A DNA stretch of 64,000 nt from Pelagibius marinus (GTDB lineage: Bacteria; Pseudomonadota; Alphaproteobacteria; Kiloniellales; Kiloniellaceae). Shown here piece by piece: positions 43,712-54,322 of the stretch; the first letter of the stretch is position 1; the number at the start of each line of letters is the position of its first letter. The stretch is taken from NCBI RefSeq assembly GCF_014925385.1, contig NZ_JACSDK010000013.1:62001-126000 (forward strand), given 5' to 3'. Below the pieces are notes generated by a model. That model searched no databases and had not been told where the DNA came from. It saw only the letters and a list, made by a program, of their open reading frames with translations. The position numbers and the translations under genes are program-made.

Positions 43712-46041
43712 TGCCCATTCAACAGGCTGCGGTGATCGGCGCCGGCGTCATGGGCGCCGGCATCGCCGCGCATCTCGCCAATGCCGGCGTTCCGGTGCTG
43801 CTGCTCGACATCGTGCCGGAAGGTGCGGAGAACCGCAGCGCGCTGGCCGAGGGCGCCGTCGCAAAGCAGTTGAAGGCCGACCCGGCACCCTTCATGTGGA
43901 AGCGCGCCGCCAAGCTGGTGACGCCCGGCAACCTGGAAGACGACTTCGACAGGCTGGCCGACTGCGACTGGATCATCGAGGCGGTGCTGGAAGACCCGGA
44001 GGTCAAGCGCGATCTCTACCGCCGCCTGGAAGAGGTCCGCAAGGACGGCGCCATCGTCTCCTCCAACACCTCGACCCTGCCGCTGAAGCTGCTGACCGAG
44101 GGCATGCCGGAACGCTTCTGCGCCGACTTCCTCATCACCCACTTCTTCAATCCGCCGCGCTACATGCCGCTGCTGGAACTGGTGGCCGGCGAGAGGACGC
44201 GGCCCGAGGCGGTGGCGGAGATCGCCGCCTTCGGCGACCGCGTGCTGGGCAAGGCCATCGTTCACTGCCACGACACGCCGGGCTTCGTCGCCAACCGCAT
44301 CGGCACCTTCTGGCTGCAGTGCGCGGTGGTGGAGACCCTGGACCGCGGCGTGACGGTGGAGGAGGCCGACGCCGTTCTGGGCCGCCCGCTGGGCGTTCCC
44401 AAGACCGGCGTCTTCGCGCTCCTGGACCTGGTGGGTCTCGACCTCATGCCCAAGGTCGACGCTTCCATGGCCGCGACCCTGGCCAAGGACGACGCCTACC
44501 ACGCTCTGCGCCGGCCCTTCCCGCTGCTGGAAAAGCTGATCGCCGAGGGCTACACCGGCCGTAAGGGCAAGGGCGGCTTCTACCGCCTGAACCGGGAGGG
44601 CGGCGGCAAGGTGAAGGAAGCCGTCGACCTCGCGACCGGCGACTACGCGCCGGCGGCCAAGGTGTCGTTGAGTTCCGTCTCCGCCGCGCGCAAGGGCGGC
44701 CCCAGGGCACTGGTCGAGCACGCCGACAAGGGCGGGCAGCTTGCCTGGGCGGTGATGTCCCAGGTGCTGAGCTACGCCGCCTCGCTGCTGCCGGAGATCG
44801 CCGACGACGTGCCCTCGGTCGATCGCGCCCTGCGCACGGGCTACAACTGGAAATTCGGCCCCTTCGAGCTGCTCGACAGGATCGGCGTGGACTACGTCGC
44901 CGCGCGCCTGAAGGAAGAGGGCCGTCCGATACCGGAACTGCTGGAAAAGGCCGCGGCCGCCGAGGGCTTCTACCGGGTGAAGGACGGCCGCCAGCAGTAC
45001 CTCACCGTCGCCGGCGACTACGCCGATGTGGAGCGTGCCGAGGGCGTGCTGCTGCTCTCCGACGTGAAGCTGAAGGGCGAGCCTCTGGCCAGGAACGGCT
45101 CGGCTTCCCTCTGGGACATCGGCGACGGTGTCGTCTGCCTGGAAGTCCACACCAAGATGAACACCATGGACCCCGAGGTGTTCAAGATCATGGCCAAGGC
45201 CATCGAGATCGTGCCGAAGGGCTATAAGGCGCTGGTCATCTACAACGAAGGCTCGCACTTCTCCGCCGGAGCCAACCTGGGTCTTGCCATGTTCGCCGCC
45301 AACGTCGGCGCCTGGCCGATGATCGAGGACATGGTGGCCGAGGGCCAGAAGGTCTACACCGCCCTGAAGCGCGCGCCCTTCCCGGTGGTGGCCGCGCCTT
45401 CGGGCCTGGCGCTGGGCGGCGGCTGCGAGATCCTGCTGGCCTCCGACGCCGTGCAGGCCCATGCCGAAAGCTACATCGGCCTGGTCGAGGCCGGCGTCGG
45501 CGTGGTGCCGGCCTGGGGTGGCTGCAAGGAGCTGCTGGCCCGCTACGCCCATGATCCCAAGCGCCCCAAGGGGCCCATGCCGCCGGTGGCCGCCGCTTTC
45601 GAGACCATCGGCCTGGCCAAGGTGGCGAAGTCGGCCTACGAGGCCAAGGAGCTGGGCTTCCTGCGCGGCAGCGACCACATCACCTTCAACCGCGAGCGCC
45701 TGCTGGCCGACGCCAAGCAGAAAGCGCTGGATCTGGTCGAAGGCTACCGGCCGCCGGAACCGGCCGAGTTGTTCCTGCCCGGGCCCTCCGGCAAGGCCTC
45801 GCTGGCCTTTGCCCTGCGCGATCTCTACGCCAAGGGCGTCGCCACCGAGCACGACATGGTGGTGGCGAGCGAGCTGGCCGAGGTGCTGACCGGCGGCCCC
45901 AAGGCCGACTTCACCGAGGCCATGAGCGAAGACGACATTCTGAAGATGGAGCGCGCCGCCTTCATGCGCCTGGTCAGGACGCCGGGCACCATGGCGCGGG
46001 TCGAGCACACGATTGAAACCGGGAAACCCCTTCGCAATTGA
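43711..46041 (+). CDS. fadB: 3-hydroxyacyl-CoA dehydrogenase / enoyl-CoA hydratase
   Basis: The 776-aa bifunctional enzyme has an N-terminal dehydrogenase half (VIGAGVMGAGIAAHLANAG, catalytic region ITHFFNPPRYMPLLELV, GFVANRIGTF) and a C-terminal crotonase half (residues about 460-690: IYNEGSHFSAGANLGLAM, LALGGGCEILLASD, GVGVVPAWGGCKELL). The domain order is opposite to E. coli FadB. It hydrates enoyl-CoA and oxidises 3-hydroxyacyl-CoA. It overlaps fadA by one base and lies 24 bp before the dehydrogenase. Confidence 0.92.
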   Translation: MPIQQAAVIGAGVMGAGIAAHLANAGVPVLLLDIVPEGAENRSALAEGAVAKQLKADPAPFMWKRAAKLVTPGNLEDDFDRLADCDWIIEAVLEDPEVKRDLYRRLEEVRKDGAIVSSNTSTLPLKLLTEGMPERFCADFLITHFFNPPRYMPLLELVAGERTRPEAVAEIAAFGDRVLGKAIVHCHDTPGFVANRIGTFWLQCAVVETLDRGVTVEEADAVLGRPLGVPKTGVFALLDLVGLDLMPKVDASMAATLAKDDAYHALRRPFPLLEKLIAEGYTGRKGKGGFYRLNREGGGKVKEAVDLATGDYAPAAKVSLSSVSAARKGGPRALVEHADKGGQLAWAVMSQVLSYAASLLPEIADDVPSVDRALRTGYNWKFGPFELLDRIGVDYVAARLKEEGRPIPELLEKAAAAEGFYRVKDGRQQYLTVAGDYADVERAEGVLLLSDVKLKGEPLARNGSASLWDIGDGVVCLEVHTKMNTMDPEVFKIMAKAIEIVPKGYKALVIYNEGSHFSAGANLGLAMFAANVGAWPMIEDMVAEGQKVYTALKRAPFPVVAAPSGLALGGGCEILLASDAVQAHAESYIGLVEAGVGVVPAWGGCKELLARYAHDPKRPKGPMPPVAAAFETIGLAKVAKSAYEAKELGFLRGSDHITFNRERLLADAKQKALDLVEGYRPPEPAELFLPGPSGKASLAFALRDLYAKGVATEHDMVVASELAEVLTGGPKADFTEAMSEDDILKMERAAFMRLVRTPGTMARVEHTIETGKPLRN

Positions 46042-46065
46042 TGCTGCGGAACTAGGAACGATCAG

Positions 46066-47853
<1,788 letters not shown>

Positions 47854-47950
47854 GACGCGTGAGCGATCGCCGGACACAATTGCCGGTTGTTTGCGCAGAA
47901 GACGCCCGATAGCCTGTCCTTCCAGTCTGGCGGGGAGAGGCATCGGGGGC

Positions 47951-50788
47951 GTGGACACGATTTCCAAGACGGGCGCGGCCGCGTTTCCGAGGGTGCGCTT
48001 TGTGGGCAAGTGGCGCGCCTACCAGGCACGGGTCCTGGCCGAGCTGGAAGGCCACCTGGATGACGCGCGGCTCAACATCGTTGCGGCGCCCGGTGCGGGC
48101 AAGACGGTGCTGGGCCTGGAGGTGGTCTGCCGCCTCGGCCGTCCGACACTCATTCTCTCGCCTACACGCGCCATTCGCGACCAGTGGCTCGCGCGTCTGT
48201 TCGATCTCTTCGAAGCGGAAGACGGCAACTGGCCGGCGGGCTGGGGGACCCGGATCGCCACGCCCGGCTGGATCACCTCTACCACCTACCAGTCTCTGCA
48301 CGCGGCGCTGCGCGGCCTTGTCGATGAAGATGAGGCTGACGAGAGTGCCGAGACTGAAGACGCCGACGATGAAAGGGCGGAGGAGGACAGCAAGGCCGCC
48401 GAAATGGCGGCAGCGGGCGAGGCGCTGCTGCAGGCGCTCGACCGCGCCGGGATCGAAACCCTGGTCCTGGACGAAGCGCATCACCTGCGCCGGGCTTGGT
48501 GGGAGAGCCTGCAGGACGCCATCGCCTACCTGCAGGAGCGGCGGCCCGGCCTGCATGTCGTCAGCCTGACCGCCACGCCGCCCTATGATGTCGAGCCGGC
48601 GGAATGGGACCGATACGCCGAGATCTGCGGGCCCGTCGACGCGGAAATCTCTATTCCCGAACTGGTGAAGCAGGGCGACCTTTGCCCGCATCAGGATTTC
48701 GTGCACTTCAGCGTTGCCGAAGAGGCCGTCATCGCCAGCCTGGAGGCCTTTGCCCGGGAGGTGGAGCAGCTGGCTTATGGCTGGGCCCGCGATCCGGTCG
48801 TCCTTGCCTGGGTCCGGGAGCACGACTGGATCGCCGAGCCGGAGGCCAGGGAGGCGGAGATTCTGGCCAGGCCCGGCGCCTACTGCGGCCTGCTGGCGGT
48901 GATGAAGTCGAATGGCCAGCCGTTGCCGTCGCCGGGGCCGGAGATCCTGGGTATCAAGGCGGCCGAAGTTCCAGCGCCCGGTGCGCGCGTTCTAGAGGCA
49001 TTGTTCCAGGAGATCGTGATCGGCGAGCCGCCGTTCTCCGCTGGCGAGATGGGTGAGCGTCTGCGCCGCGAACTGCGCGCCGTCGGCGCCCTTTGGCGCC
49101 GTCGCGTGCGCCTCCGCAAGAGCGAGCACCTGGCCCGCGCGCTGACCGGAACGGCCGCGAAACTGGACAGCATCGAAGCCATCGCGCGCGCCGAGGCCGC
49201 CACCCTGGGCGAGGGGCTGCGGCTGGTCGTGCTGACCGACTACGTCCGCGCCGCGGCAATCACTCGGCCGGCGGATCAGTCGAGCGATGCGCTGGGTGCC
49301 GGCCCCATCCTGCGCCGCCTGGGGCAAGCCGGTCTCGCGCCGCTGCTGCGCCCCGCCATGGTGACCGGCAGCTGGGTGGTGATCCCGGACACCGTGATCC
49401 CGGACTTCCGTGTCGAGGCGATCGGCCACGGCCTGGCGGAAACTGAGCTCACCTTCCAGCCCCTTCCACACATTCCCGGCTGGTCACGAGTGCTGGTAGA
49501 GGGCGGCAAGACCTCGCGGCGCCTTCAGGTCGTCACCAGTCTCTTCGAGCAGGGCAGCCTGCGCTGTCTCGTCGGCACCGCCGCGTTGCTTGGCGAAGGC
49601 TGGGACGCTCCGGCGACGAACTCCTTGGTCCTCGCAACCTCGGTCAAGAGCTACATGCTGTCGAACCAGATGCGAGGCCGGGCGATCCGGAAATCCAAAC
49701 GCCATCCGCACAAGGTCGCAGCGATCTGGCATTTGGCGACGATCTTGCCGCCGGGAACGGAGCTGCTGAACGTCGAGGAGTCGCTGTGGGACCTGCTGCG
49801 CTCGCACCGGCGCGAGGCGTTGGCAAGCGGTACCCTGGACGAGGCGCCGTCGCGGCTGGGTTACGACGCGATTGCGCTGTTCCGCCGCTTTGCGGGCTTT
49901 GCCGGAGTCTCCCACACCCAGCCTCCGGTCATCGAGTCAGGGATTATCCGGCTGGGCATCGAGACGCGGCATTGGACGGTGGCAGCCGTTCGCGATTGGA
50001 ATGCGGTCATGCTGAAGCGGGCCGCCGACCGCGCCGCCGTGGCGCGGGCCTGGTCGGAGGTCTTTTTCGATGCGGGCAAACTGCAGAAGCCGACCACCGG
50101 TGCGGTGCTGCCGCCGCCTGAAGGGCCCAAGGGTATCCGGCGCGTCGCGCTGGGCTGGGCCCTGGCGGGCTTAATCGGTGCGCTCTTTCAGGTCGCTCTG
50201 CTATCGCTCCATACCTTGCGCGCGGGCTGGCGGATCGCACTCGTGGTTCTCGGCCTGGGCCTGCTCGGTGCGGCGCTCTATCACAGCAGGGCGATTTGGT
50301 ACAGCATCACGGCGGGCTCGCCGAGACGCTACATGGTGAGCATCGGGCGCTGCCTGCTGGACGCCTTGAGCGTGGCGGATGTCCTGGATCAGCCCAGGCG
50401 GACGATGGACGTGCGTGTCGAGGAAGAAGGAGGCCCCGGCGACAGGACCTACTGCCGCTTGTCCGGCAGCACACATCTGGATGAAGTCCGCTTCGCAGAG
50501 GCGTCGGTGACCTTTTTCGGAGAGATCGGCAACCCACGGCATATCCTGATCCGTTATCACCGGCGCGGCTTCGTGAGGCAGGTGGATTACCACGCGATAC
50601 CGGCTGAGATCAGCGCCAGCAAGGAGGCGCTGAAAATGCTGGAGAGGTCCTGGTCGGCGCGCTTGGGGCGCTGCGAGATCGTGAATACCCGAACGCGCGA
50701 GGGGCGGCTATTTCTTCTGCGCGCTAGGGTCCTGTCCTACTCCTCTGTCTTCAAGAGCCAGGCGAAGCGGAAGCAACGCTGGGAGTGA
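47951..50788 (+). CDS. SF2 DEAH helicase with C-terminal membrane segments
   Basis: The 945-aa protein has a helicase core: KWRAYQARVLAELE, Walker A AAPGAGKT (Lys51), an acidic low-complexity insert (residues about 120-155, DEDEADESAETEDADDERAE), DEAH near 175-178 (LVLDEAHHLRR), SLTATPPYD, then a second RecA lobe with LVGTAALLGEGWDAPA and NQMRGRAIRK. After about residue 690 come two hydrophobic segments (ALGWALAGLIGALFQVALLS and IALVVLGLGLLGAALYH, about 733-785) and a soluble C-terminal domain. This looks like a membrane-anchored nucleic-acid translocase. GTG 47951 was chosen; a TTG at 47891 is also in frame. The element lies between duplicated target ends. Confidence 0.85.
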   Translation: MDTISKTGAAAFPRVRFVGKWRAYQARVLAELEGHLDDARLNIVAAPGAGKTVLGLEVVCRLGRPTLILSPTRAIRDQWLARLFDLFEAEDGNWPAGWGTRIATPGWITSTTYQSLHAALRGLVDEDEADESAETEDADDERAEEDSKAAEMAAAGEALLQALDRAGIETLVLDEAHHLRRAWWESLQDAIAYLQERRPGLHVVSLTATPPYDVEPAEWDRYAEICGPVDAEISIPELVKQGDLCPHQDFVHFSVAEEAVIASLEAFAREVEQLAYGWARDPVVLAWVREHDWIAEPEAREAEILARPGAYCGLLAVMKSNGQPLPSPGPEILGIKAAEVPAPGARVLEALFQEIVIGEPPFSAGEMGERLRRELRAVGALWRRRVRLRKSEHLARALTGTAAKLDSIEAIARAEAATLGEGLRLVVLTDYVRAAAITRPADQSSDALGAGPILRRLGQAGLAPLLRPAMVTGSWVVIPDTVIPDFRVEAIGHGLAETELTFQPLPHIPGWSRVLVEGGKTSRRLQVVTSLFEQGSLRCLVGTAALLGEGWDAPATNSLVLATSVKSYMLSNQMRGRAIRKSKRHPHKVAAIWHLATILPPGTELLNVEESLWDLLRSHRREALASGTLDEAPSRLGYDAIALFRRFAGFAGVSHTQPPVIESGIIRLGIETRHWTVAAVRDWNAVMLKRAADRAAVARAWSEVFFDAGKLQKPTTGAVLPPPEGPKGIRRVALGWALAGLIGALFQVALLSLHTLRAGWRIALVVLGLGLLGAALYHSRAIWYSITAGSPRRYMVSIGRCLLDALSVADVLDQPRRTMDVRVEEEGGPGDRTYCRLSGSTHLDEVRFAEASVTFFGEIGNPRHILIRYHRRGFVRQVDYHAIPAEISASKEALKMLERSWSARLGRCEIVNTRTREGRLFLLRARVLSYSSVFKSQAKRKQRWE

Positions 50789-50826
50789 TCCTCGTCATTG
50801 AAGTGAGCATCGTTGAGGCTCTTCGA

Positions 50827-50949
50827 GAGGCCAAGCTCGCCACCGCGCGCTTCTTCTTCCAGCGTCTCTTGCCCAAGAGCTCCGGCCACTTCGCCGCCAT
50901 CATGGCCGGCAAGGCCCCGCTCATGGAAATGAAGGAAGCGGCGTTTTAG
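50827..50949 (+). repeat. direct repeat copy B (orphan acyl-CoA dehydrogenase 3' end)
   Basis: This sequence encodes EAKLATARFFFQRLLPKSSG then HFAAIMAGKAPLMEMKEAAF and stops with TAG. It has no start or upstream part of the gene. Nine mismatches to copy A, eight of them silent, show that it evolved under protein-level constraint before becoming an orphan. It is therefore a displaced original end or an end brought in from a related strain, not a recent slip duplication. Confidence 0.88.
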
Positions 50950-51004
50950 GCGCACCTGGGTTCTCTGATGGCGCTGTGGCGTCGGGGCGTGCTACCGCTT
51001 CTAC

Positions 51005-51895
51005 ATGTCCGAATGTCATATCGCCGTTGTTGACGACGAGGGGATCCTTGAAGCGGGGGCCTCGACCGCCGTGGTGCCCTGGTGGTCTTTCACCAAGACG
51101 CTGATCGCCGTTGCCGTGCTGCGGCTCGAAGAGCGCGGCGAGGTGGCCTTGGACGCGCCCCTGGACGGCTATCCCTTCACGACGCGTCAACTGCTGCAGC
51201 ACCGCGCCGGGGTGGGCAATTACGGCGGCCTGCGCGCCTATCACGACGCGGTGGCCCGCGGCGACACACCCTGGTCCCGCGACGAATTGCTGGCCCGGGT
51301 GCCGCCGGAGGACCTGCGCTATCCCCCGGGCGAGGGTTGGGCCTACTCCAACGTCGGTTACCTGCTGCTGCGCCAGCTTGTCGAACAACGCTGTGATGCC
51401 GGGCTGCACGCCGTCCTGCAGGCCCTGGTGCTGGAGCCGCTGGGTCTGTCACAGGCGCGGCTGGCCGAGACGGTGGCGGATATGGACGGCTCGGCCTTCG
51501 CCGGCAACCACGGCTACGATCCGGGCTGGGTCTACCACGGCTGTGTCATCGGCCCGGCAAGCGAGGCGGCGCTGGCCCTGCACCGGATTTTGACCGGCGA
51601 CCTGCTGTCGCCTGCGTCGCGGACCGCCTTGCTGGACCGCCATCCTATCGGCGGGCCGCTGCCGGGGCGGCCCTGGCGAACCACCGGCTACGGCCTGGGC
51701 CTGATGATGGGGGACGTGCTGTGCGACGGCATGACGGCGCCGCGCCGGCTGGCCGGCCATTCCGCCGCCGGGCCGGGCAGCGTCGGGGCCGTCTACCACG
51801 CAGCGGAACGGCAGCGCACCGCGGCGGTCTTCACCGCCGATCCGCAGGAATACCGCGCCGAGTTCCTGGCGGTGCAGCGCCTCTTTCTGGTCTGA
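51005..51895 (+). CDS. class C beta-lactamase-like serine hydrolase
   Basis: The 296-aa protein has the serine beta-lactamase/penicillin-recognising fold motifs: SFTK (SxxK) near residue 28, YSN in EGWAYSNVGYLLL, and a C-terminal region SAAGPGSVGAVYHA where the KTG-like motif is replaced. There is no signal peptide, so it is likely cytoplasmic; a role as an esterase or peptidase is more probable than antibiotic resistance. It starts 55 bp after repeat copy B, so the dehydrogenase may once have been followed directly by it. Confidence 0.82.
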   Translation: MSECHIAVVDDEGILEAGASTAVVPWWSFTKTLIAVAVLRLEERGEVALDAPLDGYPFTTRQLLQHRAGVGNYGGLRAYHDAVARGDTPWSRDELLARVPPEDLRYPPGEGWAYSNVGYLLLRQLVEQRCDAGLHAVLQALVLEPLGLSQARLAETVADMDGSAFAGNHGYDPGWVYHGCVIGPASEAALALHRILTGDLLSPASRTALLDRHPIGGPLPGRPWRTTGYGLGLMMGDVLCDGMTAPRRLAGHSAAGPGSVGAVYHAAERQRTAAVFTADPQEYRAEFLAVQRLFLV

Positions 51896-52051
51896 CGCTG
51901 CGCGTCACGCCCGCTCGCTGCCCGCTCCGTCCCGCACAGTGAATTCCGGGTCTTTCAACCCCGGGAAACTGGCGGGGTGTGATTTCAATGTGTAGGCTCG
52001 GCCGTTAGAGCCGGGTTCCGGCGCATCCACGCAACTGAGAGCGTTGGATCG

Positions 52052-53695
52052 ATGCGGACCGAAGAACCGACAGTCTGGCCTTTTCCCAGCGTCAAGCGGC
52101 GCACGCTGCTGCGCGCCCTGCTGTACGGCGCGGCAAGCGGCGCGGCGCTCGGCACGCTCGGCCTTTCCCCCCGCGCCGGCGAGCTGGCGAGCGAAGAAAT
52201 CGTGCTGACCATGCTGGGCATTCTGCAGCCGGCCTCCGCCGAGGAGGTGTTCTGCATCCTGGAACTGCTCCACGACGCCGCCGCTGCCGAAGGCATGGCG
52301 CTGGATCTCGAACGGCCCCGGGCCGGCGAGATTTCCGAGGCCGTCGAGGCGCTGCAGCGCCAGGGCGCGATCCTGCCGGTGCAGGCGAATCCGGTCCGGC
52401 GCTATTCAATGACCGCCGCGGGCAACCGCAGGCTTAGCCCCCGGCTCAGGGCCACGCGGGATACGACCCGGCTGTTCTTGCTTCACGGTCCCCGCGCGCG
52501 CATCATGGAGATGTCGCGCGAGGGACGCGAAGGGGAGTCGGGCGGCGCTTCGCCGCCTTCAAACCTAAGGTCTCTCATCGATTCACTCGGCCGACCCCTT
52601 GGGTCGACCGAGGACGATGGCAACCAACCGCCCACGCGGGCGTGGCCGGTTGCTCGCCATCGTCTGTGGTCCCGACACTGTCGAACCAGCCCCCTGGCGC
52701 TTTCGCGCGACACCTCGCTCCGTTTCCTTTCCTTCGACAGCCTCGAGCAGTTGCGCCTTGCCGGCGGCACGAGTGGAATGGTGTCCAGGTTGCGTCTCTC
52801 GCCGCAGGGTATCGCCCTTTCTCTCGGGGTTTCCCTGCAGTTTCTGCGCTGGCTGCGCGATACCCGCTACGACCGGCACTACCGGAGCTTTGCGATCCCG
52901 AAACGCGGCGGCGGCAAGCGCTGGATCGAGAGTCCGCGCATCTTCCTCAAGGTGACCCAGCGCTTCGTGCTGCACCACATCCTGAGCGGCCAGCCCGTGC
53001 ATGACACGGTGCATTCCTTCGTGCCGGCGGTGCAGGCCGGGGAGCTGCGCAATTCCATCACCAACGCCCGGCGCCACCTGGCGAAGCCCTATGTCGCGAA
53101 GATCGACATCAAGGATTTCTTCGGCTCGCTGCGCGGTTACCTCGTCGACCAGGCATTCCAGGACACCGCCTTACTTAACGCCGATGCCCGCCGCCTCCTC
53201 AGCAGTCTCTGCACGCGGCGCAACGCCCTGCCGCAGGGCGCGCCGACCAGCCCGATGATCTCCAACCTGATCCTGCGCCGCTTCGACGAGAACATGGCCC
53301 GCTTGTGCAGCGAGCTGGACCTCGTCTACACGCGCTATGCCGACGACATCACGATCAGCGGGGCGGTGCGGGAGGACGTGGAGCTTGCGGCCTGGTTCGC
53401 GCGCAAGGGGCTGACGGGCGAGCCGCTCACGCTGCCGGTGAACGAGGACAAGTCGCGCATCCTCTCCGCCGGCCAGCAGCAGCGCGTGACCGGCGTCATC
53501 GTCAACGAACGCGGGCTGCCGCCGCGCCGGATGCGGCGGCGCGTGCGGGCCATGTTCCACCAGGCCGCCCTCGACCCGGCAAGGCTGCGGGAGGAGCGCG
53601 CCCGGCTGGGTGGCTATCTCGCTTATTTCCGGGCCTTTCCCGACTACCCCTCCGGCGAACTGGCCCGCTATGCGCGGGTCCTGGCGCAGAAGTAA
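52052..53695 (+). CDS. retron: winged-helix-like N-terminus and reverse transcriptase in one open frame
   Basis: The frame encodes up to 547 aa. Residues 1-150 look like a winged-helix accessory domain (ISEAVEALQRQGAILPV, RRYSMTAAGNRRLSPRLRAT, RDTTRLFLLHG). Residues 153-242 coincide with a highly structured RNA (52508-52716) and use rare codons (CTA, AGG, TCA), so they may not be real protein. Residues 243-547 are a retron-type RT: IPKRGGGKRWIESP, NARRH (region X, 338-342), KIDIKDFFGSL (Asp352), PQGAPTSP, YTRYADDITIS (429-432), and VTG (479-481). No maturase or endonuclease domain is present. The RT may instead start at ATG 52778 (305 aa, the normal size). Retron RTs make msDNA and many give phage defence. 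Confidence 0.85.
   Translation: MRTEEPTVWPFPSVKRRTLLRALLYGAASGAALGTLGLSPRAGELASEEIVLTMLGILQPASAEEVFCILELLHDAAAAEGMALDLERPRAGEISEAVEALQRQGAILPVQANPVRRYSMTAAGNRRLSPRLRATRDTTRLFLLHGPRARIMEMSREGREGESGGASPPSNLRSLIDSLGRPLGSTEDDGNQPPTRAWPVARHRLWSRHCRTSPLALSRDTSLRFLSFDSLEQLRLAGGTSGMVSRLRLSPQGIALSLGVSLQFLRWLRDTRYDRHYRSFAIPKRGGGKRWIESPRIFLKVTQRFVLHHILSGQPVHDTVHSFVPAVQAGELRNSITNARRHLAKPYVAKIDIKDFFGSLRGYLVDQAFQDTALLNADARRLLSSLCTRRNALPQGAPTSPMISNLILRRFDENMARLCSELDLVYTRYADDITISGAVREDVELAAWFARKGLTGEPLTLPVNEDKSRILSAGQQQRVTGVIVNERGLPPRRMRRRVRAMFHQAALDPARLREERARLGGYLAYFRAFPDYPSGELARYARVLAQK
52508..52716 (+). ncRNA. candidate retron msr-msd RNA
   Basis: The outer ends are complementary. GAGATGTCGCGCGAGGG (52508-52524) pairs with 52700-52716 (CTTTCGCGCGACACCTC) with one mismatch and two G-U pairs, as expected for a1/a2. 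The msr half has stem-loops GGCGGCG-CTT-CGCCGCC (52541-52557) and TCGG-CGACCC-CTT-GGGTCG-CCGA (52587-52611). The msd half has a long hairpin (52613-52664) with 20 of 23 positions paired plus a G-C at the tip, followed by CCAG-CTGG. It lies immediately 5' of the RT, the canonical position. The branching G is not assigned. Confidence 0.8.
52778..53695 (+). other. alternative start: stand-alone retron reverse transcriptase
   Basis: ATG 52778 is the first Met after the a2 end of the RNA and would give a 305-aa RT, the usual size for this family, starting MVSRLRLSPQG and containing all RT motifs. A TTG at 52751 is another possibility. Given the RNA structure upstream, separate translation of the RT is more plausible than a 547-aa fusion, but the frame has no stop codon in between. 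Confidence 0.6.
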
Positions 53696-53724
53696 GAGGC
53701 GCCGAGGCCGGCCCTGGCCGCCCG

Positions 53725-54198
53725 CTATCCCCGCTCTAGGCGGCACTGGAAGCAGTTGTTGCTGGCCGAGCGCAGGTGGATGTAGGCGATCTCCGGGTCT
53801 TCGAACAGTTCGGCGGCGCGGGATTCGATCTCCGTGGTCGGGATGACCTTGCCGCTGCCGTAGACGATGCGGTCGTCGTGGCCGTAGCCGCGCATGAGAA
53901 TGACCTCGCGCCGCACGAAGATCCCCGGCTTGCCCGCCGTCTCGCCGTAACGCGGGCAGTCTTCGGCGTGGACGAAGATGGGGCCGACCTCGGCGTAAGG
54001 CTGCGGGCCGGGGAAGGGGCGGTGGGCCAGCACCAGCATGGGGGCGTCCCCGGCGATGTCGTCCAGGCAGTGGCGGCAGGGATTGCCGCCGCCGTCGGAA
54101 GTCATTCGCTCGGGCGCCTGGCCGTTGGCGTCGGGGGCGCCGCGGCGCCAGGTCTGGACGAGGTCGCTGTCGAGGGCGACGAAACGCAAGTCGATCAT
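53725..54198 (-). CDS. DUF1203 family protein
   Basis: The 157-aa protein has the DUF1203 pattern: NPCRHCLDDIAGDAPMLVLAHRPF, YAEVGPIFVHAEDCPRY, then VYGSGKVIPTTEI and a C-terminal SASNNCFQCRLERG. Conserved cysteines (CRHC, and FQC near the end) suggest metal binding. Function unknown. It is convergent with the retron and divergent from the SDR gene. Confidence 0.82.
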   Translation of the reverse strand: MIDLRFVALDSDLVQTWRRGAPDANGQAPERMTSDGGGNPCRHCLDDIAGDAPMLVLAHRPFPGPQPYAEVGPIFVHAEDCPRYGETAGKPGIFVRREVILMRGYGHDDRIVYGSGKVIPTTEIESRAAELFEDPEIAYIHLRSASNNCFQCRLERG

Positions 54199-54322
54199 CA
54201 GGTCTACTCCAGGAAGCGGGACGGGCAGATTTCAGCAGCCGGGCCCCGGGGCCTCTATCCGCTTCTTGCGCGCGCCCGTCGAAACTGCTCCCCTGCTGCG
54301 CGGACCAGAACGGAGGGGCGAC

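Noticed and set aside
51005-51895. Antibiotic-resistance beta-lactamase
   Set aside because: SxxK and YSN are present, but there is no signal peptide and the KTG motif is not retained, so resistance is unlikely.
52778-53695. Group II intron or diversity-generating retroelement RT
   Set aside because: There is no maturase X domain, endonuclease or intron boundary structure, and no template/variable repeat pair. The NAxxH and VTG regions and the 5' msr-msd-like RNA fit a retron.
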